Shown: positions 47,095 to 57,735, numbered from the stretch's first letter. The stretch: 64,000 bases of DNA from Metallyticus violacea (GCA_030762175.1 CM060831.1:137273501-137337500); one strand, 5' to 3'. The notes: a model not told the origin generated them from the letters alone. Program-made: numbers and translations.

Positions 47095-47700
47095 ATTTTG
47101 AGTGCCTAAAGTATATACACATTTTACAATAGATATCTATTTAATATATTTCAAAGTTGGACCGAAAAACAACAACAATGTGTAGTATGATGTTGTATGA
47201 CTCACATACATTATGATAGCTTTGCTACGTGACAGGTAAATCAACAATGAAAAAATGGAGCCAAGGTTATCGTTTGATGTTCTGTAAACAGATGTGACTC
47301 CACATTATGTTACTACAACAAATGGAATGAAAATTATCGTTTGAACAGCGGAAAGCAATTTTTAAGTGGTATTGGAAAACGGAGAATGTTGTTGAAGTTC
47401 ACAGGCAACGGAGACGTGTGTACAGAACAGAACCGCCAACGCGGGTAACAATTGCACGTATTCGGGACAAATTTGAGACTCGTGGTACCGTATGCGATGT
47501 TCACAAGAGCAAATCTGAGAGACCTGCACGTCAACAAGCCCCGCGTCCTCGGCTATGGTTTTGGAATGTTTTGAGCACTCACCGCAGAAATCTACAAAGC
47601 AATGTGCACGTGAGTTTCCATTCGTTTCTCCGGACCTAACTCCGTTGGGCTTCTACCTGTGTGATGGATTCAAGTCTCAAGCACAGTTATTAGTCGATCA
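47095..47700 (+). mobile_element. Family A copy B, internally deleted and rearranged at its 5' end
   Basis: The left end GAGTGCCTAAAGTATATACA and leader TCTATTTAATATATTTCAAA, GTTGGACCGAAAAACAACAA match copies A and C. Within 47190-47340 the leader and start region appear twice: ATGGAGCCAAGGTTATCGTT at about 47253 is followed by a second GATGTTCTGTAAACAGATGT and then ATCGTTTGAACAGCGGAAAG. No matching right-hand TIR was found: similarity ends near 47685, after the C-terminal part of the transposase. Confidence 0.82.
47253..47690 (+). pseudogene. Transposase remnant, family A copy B
   Basis: From 47340 the DNA-binding region is the best preserved of the three copies: ENVVEVHRQRRRVYRTEPPT, RVTIARIRDKFETRGTVCDV, then HKSKSERPARQQAPRP. 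It then reads a further stretch (in a shifted frame) with MVLECFEHSPQKSTKQCARE. There it jumps to FPFVSPDLTPLGFYLCDGFK, the segment with the last catalytic aspartate (SPDL retained). The first two catalytic acids lie in the deleted part. A GAGT match at the junction suggests deletion through microhomology. The frame breaks again soon after. Confidence 0.83.
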
Positions 47701-47794
47701 CAAAATCAGTTATGTTGATGCTGCGTTATATTTGCTAGCAAACGCAACTTCAATCCTGCGTAAAGCTTGTTCATATGCAATTCTTCATGAAAAA

Positions 47795-48940
47795 TAGAAA
47801 GGCTGTTCAGTAAAGAATGATCATAAAGTTTTACAAGCATAAGTTCTCGCGCTAAATTTAACTTCACAATATTTTGTTACATTAATTCGTAATGTACACA
47901 TGGTACTAATTTCACTGTGATGCCTTCCGGTTCCCGCCTGAGAGAGATGTGCTAGATGAGACATGAGACATGTTCCTCCTACAACAAAATGGAAGTGGCA
48001 TACGAACGAACAATATGCTGCTCTGAAATTCTGCTTTCGTTTAAACAAATCTTCAACTGAGGCCTATGCAATGTTGCAGGTTTATGGAACCTATGATTTA
48101 AAATGCTTAAAGAGGGGAGGCAATTACTTAGACCTGCTCTATCAATAGAAAACATTAACACCGCTGCTGTCATTGTGTGAGAGAATCGTCGAATAACATT
48201 TAGAACAGTTTCACATTGGTAACTAAAAGGTTGCATATGAGAGGTGTTTGTTCACGGTGAGTTCCAGACTGCCGATTCCCAAACAAATAAAAATTCGCTT
48301 AAAGTTGAAGATAATGTTACTGAAAGATGCGGAATTTCTTTCAAAGCTAACCACCGCTGATGAAACTTGGTTACATCATTACGATCTTGAGCAATGCTGG
48401 GAAAGTTATGATCATCTCATATTTCGATATTCAAGGAATGTTTTGCCAGCGTGTCGTACCTGCACAAAAACCGAAACTGGGCAATACTACAGAGGTATCC
48501 TGAAAACTCTGCAAGGCCAGTCACATCACACGCAAAAGGTCACATTTGTGGCTAAAACTTGAATACTGCACCATGATAATGCATGGTCGCACGTCGCAAA
48601 TGCTGTTGCTGAATATCTCACAAAAATCAATGTGAAGTGTGAGCCTCATCCTCCTTATAGTCCAGATTTAGTCTTGTGTGAAGTTTTCCTTTTCTCCAAA
48701 TTGAAGAAACGCCTTCGGGGAGGCATTTTATATCAGCAGAAGCAGTGGTCAAGGCTGCGGAGGCAATTCTGAAGGATGTGCCAAAAATGGCTTCCTGTAG
48801 TATGTCTTTGAAGACTGGCAGAAATACTAGGGCAGGTGCATTGCATCTAACTGCCGAGAAAATGTCAGCCCTCTCGTGTATGATAATTTTCCTTTTTAAG
48901 AATCCACTCTGCATTATATTACTGCTCTTATCTATTAGCA
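47795..48940 (+). pseudogene. Mariner transposase remnant 4, all regions present but frameshifted
   Basis: From about 47993: NEQYAALKFCFRLNKSSTEA, YAMLQVYG, the N-terminal mariner helix. The middle of the DNA-binding domain is decayed (48090-48280). From about 48300: LKIMLLKDAEFLSKLTTADE, TWLHHYDLEQ, carrying the first aspartate in DETW. Then YYRGILKTLQ. Near 48570 LHHDNAWSHVANAVAEYL with the second aspartate, and near 48640 PHPPYSPDLVLCEVFLFSKL with the third. After it, FISAEAVVKAAEAILKDVPK, and a shifted VFEDWQK block and RCIAS near the end. All three catalytic aspartates are still readable, unlike the other transposase remnants here, but frameshifts and stops break the frame. Confidence 0.88.
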
Positions 48941-49546
48941 TCAGGTTTTACTAAATATTTAGTAAGACCAATCTATACACTATAGTTTTATATGGAACTC
49001 TGCTTCAAATTCCCATCATAACTTCATTGGGATATTTCGAGTGTTAGTGAATATATCTAGAACATACGTCTGCATTCTGATTATGCAGTAATATTCACAC
49101 TTTGTTCCTACATTCACCTTCATAGGTCCTTCATTAATCCTCCAACTGTCCGCTAAACCAGATTCCTCTCACATACCTCCACAGCGAAGCAAAGAGTAAA
49201 CAAAAAACTGACCTTGTGAAAGAATAATGCCATTTAATTAATGCTGGCGTGTATTACTGACTTGTAACGTTAGCACATGTTCTCATATACAGGGGCTTTC
49301 AAAAGTACCGCCCTAATTCAATTAAAATTAAATGAAAGGTTCATTCTATTTTGGGGGGGGGGGGGGTGGAGGTAATGCACGCATAGATTAACTGTTATGT
49401 TTTGGAAGAATTTTACTTGAAAAGTAAAACATTTTTATGAAATTTCTGAGGACATTGGTAATATTTTAAATTATAATGGTATCATACAATCTCAGTCCAA
49501 AAATAATAGTCACGTTTTCTTGTTCCTTCTATAAACGAAAGTGGAT
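48941..49546. other. Unassigned sequence with a 14-base G-run
   Basis: G-run at 49353-49366. Otherwise AT-rich with no recognised feature. Confidence 0.6.
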
Positions 49547-49769
49547 TTGGTTTATTTACGGACGTTCTTTAATATCTCAGGTCATCAGCGTCCCATTCTA
49601 ATTAGGGCGTGAAACGGCCGACAAATTTTGCTCAGGGGCCTCTTCTTTCAGGCTTGATGTTCTATATCGCGCCGTAATGTACGACACGGGACACACGGCT
49701 TTACTCCCTTCCCGAAGGAAGCCATACTTAGGATTTTTACGCCCGAAAAAATGGTATGGTTACCTACAA
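49547..49769 (-). mobile_element. SINE1 copy 4, B-box region deleted
   Basis: Starts at the 3' tail (TTTGGTTTATTTACGGACGT) and runs, on the minus strand, from the body to the head. Just before the head the sequence goes from GCCCGAAAAAAT straight to GGTATGGTTACC. About 60 bp with the B box (GGTTCGAACCC in copy 1) are missing, leaving only the A-box side. Such a copy could not be transcribed from its own promoter. Confidence 0.85.
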
Positions 49770-50073
49770 ACGAAAGTGAAGAACCCAGGCATGCACAAGC
49801 AATGAACTAGAGATGGTCACAGAGCATAAATGAAGTGGCTTGGAATTTTGGGTAAAGTGTTGGGGGGGGGCACTTATCTATTGTGTGTTCAGTTCACAAT
49901 ATGGAAGAGGCAAGTGCAGTGGCTATTTCATGAACATGGAGGTTTGTAGACATATATCAGACTATTTTGTGCAGTTTATATGCCCAGAAGTGCGAGGTAT
50001 AGAAATAAAGGGAGGAATGAAGATCATGGGATGATCAGCGGCGAGTCGTTTCTGATCGCATGCTTCGTTTCAG

Positions 50074-50343
50074 CAAAAATATCTTGCAAAGAGAGGCCTG
50101 ATAAAGGATAGTGTTGAGAACTATAATACAGTCTGTCCAACATTAACACATGAACTTGTCTCCACCTTTGTGAAGACCTTTGAAGATCTTCCTGCGGTGA
50201 CAATGAATAATGTCTTCCTGATCTTGCAACAATTACAGGAAGAACTGCTACAAAGTACCTCACACGGGGAAGCTGAGTTCTCCATTGCAATCTCGACATT
50301 GTTATTTCCGCTTGTGCTGCTGTACGTCATCTTGAGTGATTAG
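50074..50343 (+). CDS. Candidate terminal coding exon, unrecognised protein
   Basis: A frame of 89 codons ends at TAG 50341-50343 and is preceded by TTCGTTTCAG, a good insect splice acceptor. It reads without stops as QQKYLAKRGLIKDSVENYNT, then a mixed polar/hydrophobic stretch with FVKTFEDLPAVTMNN and LQQLQEELLQST, and a hydrophobic tail of about 18 residues (FSIAISTLLFPLVLLYVI) before LSD-stop. Amino-acid composition is balanced and looks more protein-like than other open frames in the window. The tail could be a C-terminal membrane anchor. I do not recognise the family. No upstream exon, polyadenylation signal or partner was identified. It could instead be part of an unknown transposon or chance. 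Confidence 0.3.
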   Translation, partial: QKYLAKRGLIKDSVENYNTVCPTLTHELVSTFVKTFEDLPAVTMNNVFLILQQLQEELLQSTSHGEAEFSIAISTLLFPLVLLYVILSD

Positions 50344-50756
50344 TAAGAACACTACTAATACCACCTACTCATTATTTTTAATCAGTACTCTGCGTAAATA
50401 AGTAGCTGAATCCATTCATTATAAATAAACACCTCCCTAAAGAAATGCTACTATTAGTATGAAATAGAGGTATTATTATTTTCTTCATATACCTGAAAAG
50501 GAATATCTTTAAATGTATGTCCACATCTTTAAATGAATTTGGAACTTCTGTTAATGCATTTAGTGTCTTAACAAGGCACATTGCATTTTTGGTGCAAATG
50601 GAATATATTATTTCAAAAATTTACATTTTAGAAATCAGTATAACAATCTTTGCCACCTACACAAATACAACAAACGTTTCCTCGCATAAACTGATTTCTC
50701 TTTGTTTGAACATCCAATGCATACTTATTTAAACGTTTGGAATATTTCCCATTAAG

Positions 50757-50792
50757 AGTGCGCCCGGCAATGGCTAAGGCGCGGCATAAATT
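50757..50792 (+). mobile_element. SINE2 head fragment (copy g)
   Basis: GCCCGGCAATGGCTAAGGCG, CGGCATAAA resembles the A-box side of SINE2 (GACCGAGGTCGTTAAGACGC, GGACTC). Nothing of the B box or body follows. Short, so tentative. Confidence 0.4.
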
Positions 50793-50837
50793 CTTTATAT
50801 TTAAGGTTCGTTAAAATTTTGTGAGGTATACATACCG

Positions 50838-51556
50838 ATAATGCCAAAAATGTATACATACTTTCACAGTAGATGTCTATTTAATATATTTTAAAATTGG
50901 ACCGAAAAACAATAGCAATGTGTAGTATGATGTTCTGTAAACAGGTGTGACTCATATTGCGTTATTCTAACGTTGCTACAACAAAATGGAGCCAAGATTA
51001 TCGTTTGAACAGCGGAAAGCAATTTTGAAGTGATGGAAAACCGAGAATGTTGTTGAAGTTCAAAGGCGAGTAACAATTGTGTGCATTTGGAGAGAAATTT
51101 GAGACTCGTGATACCTTATGCAATGTTCACAAGGGCAGATATGGAGACCTCTCACAGCAACAAGCCCCGCGTTCAAGGCACGGATAGGACGAAGAGTTCC
51201 GATTGAGTTTCCACCACGTTCTCCGGATCTAACTCCGTTGAACTTCTACCTATGGGGAACTCTTAAGGATGTTGTATATCGTAGAAAACCAGCTACACTG
51301 GCAGCACTTCGGGAAGAAATTGAAACTGTACGTGCTGCAGTCACTGAGGACACTTTCGCAAACGTTGCTCAATCAGTAGTTCAACGTACTCAGAAGTGTA
51401 TCTACGCCGATGGTGGGCATTTTGAGCAACTGTTGTTAACTGTAAAAGTCTAAGATTATTAGTGCTCATCATTTTGTGTTTATGTGACTCCAGTTTTTTT
51501 ATGTTAACACAGTTTTTTCTTTGCTTGAGGAGTGTATACAATTTTTAGCACCCTCT
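50838..51556 (+). mobile_element. Family A copy C, internally deleted, both TIRs visible
   Basis: Left end at about 50841: ATGCCAAAAATGTATACATA. Right end, read on the minus strand from about 51553: GGGTGCTAAAAATTGTATAC. Flanking TA-rich sequence gives a possible TA duplication. The leader shares TCTATTTAATATATTTTAAA, TTGGACCGAAAAACAATAGC and GATGTTCTGTAAACAG with copies A and B. Total length is about 715 bp. It lacks the SINE present in copy A. Confidence 0.9.
50994..51453 (+). pseudogene. Transposase remnant, family A copy C
   Basis: ATG at 50988-50994 opens a frame starting EPRLSFEQRKAILK, followed by a stop, then KTENVVEVQRR. Sequence here lacks about 30 bp found in copies A and B, including the TEPPT block. 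Shifted frames carry VHKGRYGDLSQQQAPRSRHG, then a junction to IGRRVPIEFPPRSPDLTPLN, FYLWGTLKDVVYRRKPATLA, ALREEIETVRAAVTEDTFAN, VAQSVVQRTQKCIYADGGHF and EQLL. The last catalytic aspartate in SPDL is intact and the C-terminal 100 residues are uninterrupted. The domain with the first two catalytic acids is absent. Confidence 0.9.
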
Positions 51557-51850
51557 ATATACGATTTTAGTTTGATATTCAAGAGGTGACCTGCACACCG
51601 TGAAGGATACATAGATATCCGAAATATCGTGTGAATTGTGTGCCTATTTTCGTTGTTACTATTTTTGCATTTGCTATTCTTGCGTATGTTGTACATTTCT
51701 TTATTTACTATGTATAATTTATTTATAATATCATTTATGGTCCACCAATTTATAATTGAATTAAGATTGGAAAAGGAAAGATCCTTTAGGCAACCATGTT
51801 TCGAAAGAACTAAAAATAACTTTAAAATGCTTATAGTTTGGTGTGTGTGT
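51557..51850. other. Unassigned AT-rich spacer
   Basis: Nothing recognised. It ends in a short (GT)n run at 51841-51851 next to the foldback. Confidence 0.5.
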
Positions 51851-52035
51851 GTGAACTGAATCTTCCGGGCTATAAGGCCGTGATCCATTGCGATTCTTCT
51901 CCTTCATCTTCCCAGACGTCAGATTACGGCAACATCACTGAATATGTCACCACAGTAGTGGACGAAACATCTGGGAAGATGAAGGAGAAGAATCGCAATG
52001 GATCACGGCCTTATATCCCGGAAGATTCAGTTCAC
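51851..52035. mobile_element. Foldback element copy 2 (PLE/retrozyme-like?)
   Basis: Arms of 68 nt, 51851-51918 and 51968-52035, are nearly perfect inverted repeats. Left starts GTGAACTGAATCTTCCGGGC; only about three mismatches. The 49-nt loop holds CATCACTGAATATGTCACCA, then CAGTAGTGGACGAAAC. Directly after the right arm comes CGGCAGTAAAAGCCTACG, homologous to the tail after copy 1. A hairpin CATCTGGGAAGATG follows GAAA. As in copy 1 the CTGA...GGACGAAAC arrangement is reminiscent of a hammerhead core; here CTGAATATGTC departs from the canonical CTGATGA. Confidence 0.7.
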
Positions 52036-55000
52036 CGGCAGTAAAAGCCTACGCTCTACAACTAACAGTTTTGTTCATAAAATTTCGTAATGCACTACAA
52101 ACTGATGAAAAATAAAATGAGAGGGCAGGGTGCCCCACACTGGTAGTACAACAATGTAACTGTTGGATGTGTACCGATATAATACCAGTAATGTAAATGA
52201 ACTGATGGCGACGATTATATCTCAGAATTGGTTGCTTTTTCGCCATAGGTCTTTCCCAGAGACTGAAGATGCGTTTTCAGAGAACAGGTGTAGCAGAATA
52301 TTTTACTCATTTATTATATACGACTTGAAGGAATTCTTACAAAATTCGAATCGTTAACGATTGAAATATAAGAAGAAAGAGTAAATTTGGCCGATTATTA
52401 GTTCTATTGGTTTTAATTGCAGTTCGCAGATTTAAGATTAATTGCTACATACATTCGACCGCATTCCCTTTTTCTGGATTTACCTACTTCGATACTAATA
52501 CACACAACAATAGTGAACATTATTAAGAGGATAATAACTAATTAACAATATTATAAGTATTGCATTCGGGTAATTGTCGGAATAAAAGTGTCATCCGTGC
52601 GAAAAGTCCATTGGTGAATGAATCATAGAATTTGGAGTCTCGGGACATGGCAAATTGGCGCTATTTAATCCTGTCAAAGACCAACAACACGTGACTTTTC
52701 AGACGCTATCCTCATCCCGCGATAATTAATAGTTTCAAATCTTGAGCGGCGATTGGATCGCTCCTGGCTGTGGCGCGAATTTGTAGCGTCACCAAGCGTT
52801 CCTAACCTAACCTAATATAACCTGCTAATTTTGGTCTGGTATGGTCTAGTTTGGTCTGTCTTCCACTCTCAACGAATATATACATCTTCATTAAAAGAAC
52901 ATAATAATTTTTTCTTCTGGTCTATCTGATAATACGCCACTTTTACGCCTTAGCATATTCAATGAGTTACCGTGCCGAGCACCATTTATGCTTAAATAAT
53001 GGTGAATAAAAATAATTTTTTCCTTTTACTCTGGCTATTTCTGCTCTTGTAGAACTTTTCTGTTTTGGCACCTTCAATGAACTGTCGGGTCACGATATTA
53101 CAGCTTCTTAAGCTTCACAAGTCAATATTATATAATAAATCAAGACATTTACATGGTAACAAGACGGGAAGAAAATGACAAATAGGTTAAAAAATCACAT
53201 AATTTAACAACACCCTTCCAAATACAAAGGTTATGGGTTTCTAAGGTCCTTATGTTACAGGAAGTAATATCATTATTAAAAATAAACTAATTGGGCGTTA
53301 AATCCTTTTAACTTTCTTCGTTGTGAAGTACCCTATAATTTCGATCATGACATAAAATGAATCAAATTAATGGTACTATCATGAATATCACTTTAAAAAT
53401 AAAGTTAAGAAATAAAAATATATAAAGTATAGTGTTTCCGACTGTTGCTAACAGACTTGCACGCCTTTCTAAATGTTAATACAAGTAGAATTGTTAAGCA
53501 ATTATGTGTTACACTCCCCCCCCCTCCCAAATGACTAGGAGCTTAATTAAATCACTCTTTTTGGTTTATAAAATCGTTCATTTTTCCTATCGTGCATTTT
53601 TTAGACATACAAAGAAGAAGCTTCCCTGTTCTGTTTTGCAAGTTACACTAAGTGGTACCAATACTAAAAAAATACATATAACAAATTTTCTAGATTAAAA
53701 GTTTCTAATATAAATGAAAATATTACCAAATATAGACATAATTCCCTACAACATGTTATTAGAATGAAAAACGACACATTACTTCGACATCTATTAAATA
53801 ATAACCCTTCATAAAAACGGAGTTTGGGCTGCCTTAAGGAAAAATGGTAACAACAATAGAAAATGGAGCGGCGCATATCGTTGGAATTAGAGTTTGAAAG
53901 AAGAAGAAAATTTGCTGATCTGGCCAAAGTTGTATCTGTATCAAATTATGTCACCTTATCCTATAACAAAAATAGGGGTATCATCACTGCGCTTTATTGA
54001 ATTTTATGAAAAATTTAACTTTTACCTGGAATACTTTCTTTAAAAAGTCTCATAAAAGTTTATTACATTTTTATCTACAAATTGTAGTAACTGTTTTTCA
54101 ATAAAACATACATGTCAACTGCTTTCGCTTTTTTAAAAAAATAAAGGAATTAGTGCAGTTTACACGAAAAAATAAAAAACATGTTTAATGCCAACTGTAT
54201 GCTTCAATGGTAGATGAGGTTTTCCTGCTCGCATAACTTGCGGCGGACTACATTTTACAATATGATAAAGAGAAGAGATTTGGGTTGACAACGGAATAGG
54301 TAGTTGGGAGTAACCGAGGAAATATAACCAATCAGAAGCCAGAGTTAAGTCTGGCCACTATTATAGTATAAACACACAATAACACTGGTCAGCGATGAAA
54401 TTATTGCCTCATAAATACATATATTTTTCGACATAACCATAAATTCAAAACATTCGTGAAAATCTTCCTAGTACATTTTGACTACGAATGTAAATGTGAT
54501 ACCTATATAATTTTAGATCATTTTATTTAGGGAATTTTAAAACAAACACATATAAACTTCCATTTATTTCCTTGATGGGCACGAGCATATTGTTTGGAAT
54601 GATGCTGTAGGCTTCTAGAAGAGATCATTCATATTGATTTGAGAGAAGCAAGGCGCAAGGAAAAGTAGGAGTTTCCAGACGCTACCGAGATACCTGCTAT
54701 GCGGTTATGACTAGACTCTAGACTCTTTAAGCCTTAAACTTTTTTTTATTGTGAATGGGAGAGCAGGACTTGAACCCGTTAATGGATTCAGAAAGACCGG
54801 CCACCTCGAGGGCACTGGGCAGCTGATTCCAAGAACAATTAAGCAAAGCTTTAAACAAAGATAATGCCTATTTTCAGTGTTTGTGATGCATTTCCAGCTC
54901 TCTCTCAGAATCGCATTTAATGGTACAATCTAACAAAGAGAATATTGCATAGAAAGTCTATAAAGAAATAATAACAAAATTTTACTCACACCTAACCAGG

Positions 55001-56082
55001 TCCTCTTACCGAAGAACAAGGTGAAAGGTCCCTTAAAGATTTAGAGGAGATAGGACAATGGAACATCAATAAGCTTGCCATAAGCCTTACATAAAAAGCA
55101 AGACAACATTCATAACGAAGAAGCGGCAATTGTAGTAATGTACTTGCAAATAGTTTGAAGAAAAAATCTAGTTCGTGCGTAATTACAGTGTGTTGATGAT
55201 AGAGCATAAACTTTAAATGATCACTTAAAGATAACAAAATGTAAGAAAAAGCACATGCCAATTAAAATAATATTAATATTTGCGAACTTTATGGATATTA
55301 TACAACTACTTTTTTAACTTTAATCTTTGTTGCATTTGGAGACTTTTATTCAGAAATAATGTGCTGAAATTTTGGTTTTGAATAATATCACATGAAAGTG
55401 AATTACATCGTTATTGTGAGCTGATTAAAAATCCTGATGATAGCAGCAAACTAATTTGTTTTTGAATTTAGCGTACCAATTTCATATTAATTAATTTTGT
55501 TTGCTTCAGAAATAATCACCAAGTTGAAATTGACAGGTTTAATTCATAAAACAAATAAAATATTAAAAATCAAGCAATTTTGTGACTGAATATGGTGTTT
55601 TTATCTCTTTTATATTTTCAAAATACAAAATGCATTATTATACAGTATTAACTGATGTGTTTCCTCGAATTTGGAATAGCAAACAATATACTGTGCGGTC
55701 TGTTCTTTCCATCAAGTGTTTACGCCTTCTTACTCACCTGAAGAAGAGTCTAGAAAAAGTTAACATTTCACGAAGAGTGTGAAGAAGATACGGTGGGAAT
55801 GCCTGAGCGAAAGTCGTGAGGAAGAATCCCACCTCCGCAGCATTGTGCAGTAAGGTTAATATCGTGCCGCAGAACACACCTAATCGCTCTTTGACAACCC
55901 ATCTGGTTGTTTGCAGCTCAAGCCCAGCATCTTCTGTATTGGAACATTTGAAAACTGGCATACGAAAGTCATTGTTTTCCTTTTTAACTCTAATGATCCA
56001 GTGCTTTTATGCAGTTCTTGATATCCATATCTTGTAGGTCAGTGTGTCATATGATTAAAGTATATATTACTACTTTCTTAAT
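52036..56082. other. Mostly unassigned sequence
   Basis: Contains (CCTAA)3 at 52801-52815, a TGGTCTGGTATGGTCTAG-type local repeat just after it, and a C-run at 53514-53523. AGGACTTGAACCCG near 54766 is weakly tRNA-like but has no full cloverleaf. The 75- and 89-codon frames near 55.0 and 55.8 kb have no recognised motif. Confidence 0.5.
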
Positions 56083-56365
56083 CCACCGCCACGAGTGACC
56101 GAGGTCGTTAAGACGCGGACTCGTGAAGGTCTGGGATTCGAATCCCGCCAGGACCGTCCTCCCTGACTGAAGTTTTTTTTCCAGGTCTTCTCAGTCCTCA
56201 TAACTGACAAATGCCGGGAGGTACCCTAAACTTAGGCCTGGAACGTTACCTTCCTTAAAAAAAAAAACCTTCCCCGATCTATCATTTCATCTCATGCATC
56301 ATCAGTGTCCGCCGCCTGTGGTGCCTCAGTAGTAAAAACGGGCGTTAGACACTATTAAAAAAAAA
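56083..56365 (+). mobile_element. SINE2 copy h, full length
   Basis: Head CCACCGCCACGAGTGACCGA, GGTCGTTAAGACGCGGACTC (A box) and GGGATTCGAATCCCGCCAGG (B box). Body GACTGAAGTTTTTTTTCCAG, CTGACAAATGCCGGGAGGTA, CCCTAAACTTAGGCCTGGAA. End CATCATCAGTGTCCGCCGCC, TGTGGTGCCTCAGTAGTAAA, GGGCGTTAGACACTATTAAA, then an A-run. The reference copy for this family in the window. Confidence 0.95.
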
Positions 56366-56802
56366 ATCTTTCTTAATCCCCCTATTTTTTTACTATCAAT
56401 CTCCATTAAGTCCACTACTCTTCCCTTATTAACTGGCACTCCGCTCATCTTGTATTCCTCAGTTAATTTTCTTCACCTCCTAAATAATTTTCATACGTTT
56501 GATTCTCCTCTGTTAATTTAAAATAGTCCACACAAAATGCATAATCACGTCTATACGTTTGATTATTCTCCAAAAGGGCGAATTTTAACATCTTTCTTAT
56601 ATTATCCACTATTTTTAGGGTCGCCAACTGGTACATAATATTACTACAGAGAGGAACAACCTATTCAAATATAGCCTACGAATGAAACTTGGGGAATTAA
56701 ACTAATTAACTTAAATCTAACCTAAAGGCTATATTTTAACATAGTTTTGGTTCGCACGTGTGCTATAGCAAAACTGACTTAAATCTGAGTGAATTTTTAA
56801 TT
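56366..56802. other. Unassigned AT-rich sequence
   Basis: Nothing recognised. Confidence 0.5.
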
Positions 56803-57088
56803 TGGTTTATTTACGGAATCTCTTTAACATCTCAGGTCATCAGCGTCCCATTCAACTCAGGGCGTGAAACGGCCGACAAATTTTGCTCAGAGGCCTCTTC
56901 TTTCAGGCTTGAGGTTCTTTATCGTGCCGTAAATGTACGACACGGGACCCACGGCTTTACTTCCCTTCCGAAGGAAGCCGTACTTACGATTTTTAGTCCG
57001 AAAAAATACATCGGTTCTAACCGGGATCGAACCCGCGATCTTGGGTTTAGAGGCAAGTATGGTTACCACTACACCACCAGGACCGACT
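56803..57088 (-). mobile_element. SINE1 copy 5, full length
   Basis: On the minus strand: GTCGGTCCTGGTGGTGTAGT, GGTAACCATACTTGCCTCTA, AACCCAAGATCGCGGGTTCG (B box GGTTCGATCCC), then CGGTTAGAACCGATGTATTT, body, and tail CCGTAAATAAACCA. Both pol III boxes and the whole body are kept. The open frames read across it on either strand are not genes. Confidence 0.95.
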
Positions 57089-57735
57089 AAATATGTAGTT
57101 GAGAGATATTTGACACAACAGTCTTTTCACACTATTTCAACTTTACTGCAATCTGTCACGTCACCACCATCCTCAGCCCTTAAATGCCATTTTTCCTTCC
57201 AGTTGCCGAAATTTGTTATAAGTTAGATCGCTTTTGGGGGGTTGGGAAGGGGTTAATAGCTTCCGACGAACTCGCAGCTTCTCCTGATGAATTCTGCTAC
57301 CGTTTTATGTAAGTTTTGCAAATCTTCCGTTCACCTTTGCATGTCATGGGCGAATACGGGTGTTTTACAAAAATTTGAACTAAAGATTTTTTTGTTTGTT
57401 TTGTTTTTACTTGGGTATCAAATAGAAGTCAGTTGAGCTCGATTTTAATACAATGAATGAGCTAGCACTTCATACATAAGCGCAGTGATTTTTGTCATAA
57501 GAAAGACTTTTTTTTTAACCTAAAGAAAATGCATTTTGTGTTTTTAACCAATGTTTTTGGTTCAGTTGATGCAGAAGATTTGCATGGTATTCTTCCGTTA
57601 TGTTCTGATTCTTTGATAGAATGGCAAATCAGCAATATTTCCTTTAACATTGCAGAAGCTTTCTTGCTAGCAGATGCCTTTGCATTTTTTTTTTTTTTTT
57701 TGCGGGGAATTTTCCATTGCTTTGACTAGTGTTTT
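57089..57735. other. Unassigned sequence
   Basis: A G-rich patch near 57233-57253 and T-runs near 57507 and 57687. No gene recognised. Confidence 0.5.

Noticed and set aside
54755..54830. Reverse-strand tRNA-like sequence with CGGGTTCAAGTCC
   Set aside because: Only a B-box-like block; no cloverleaf and no second copy.
56083..56160. Possible genuine tRNA gene
   Set aside because: A and B boxes are present but no cloverleaf with paired acceptor ends; the sequence continues into a SINE body shared by other copies.
56758..57226. 110- and 97-codon plus-strand frames containing SPKKYIGSNRDRTRDLG or TGIEPAILGL
   Set aside because: These are translations of antisense SINE1 copy 5, a well-known type of false protein from tRNA-headed SINEs.
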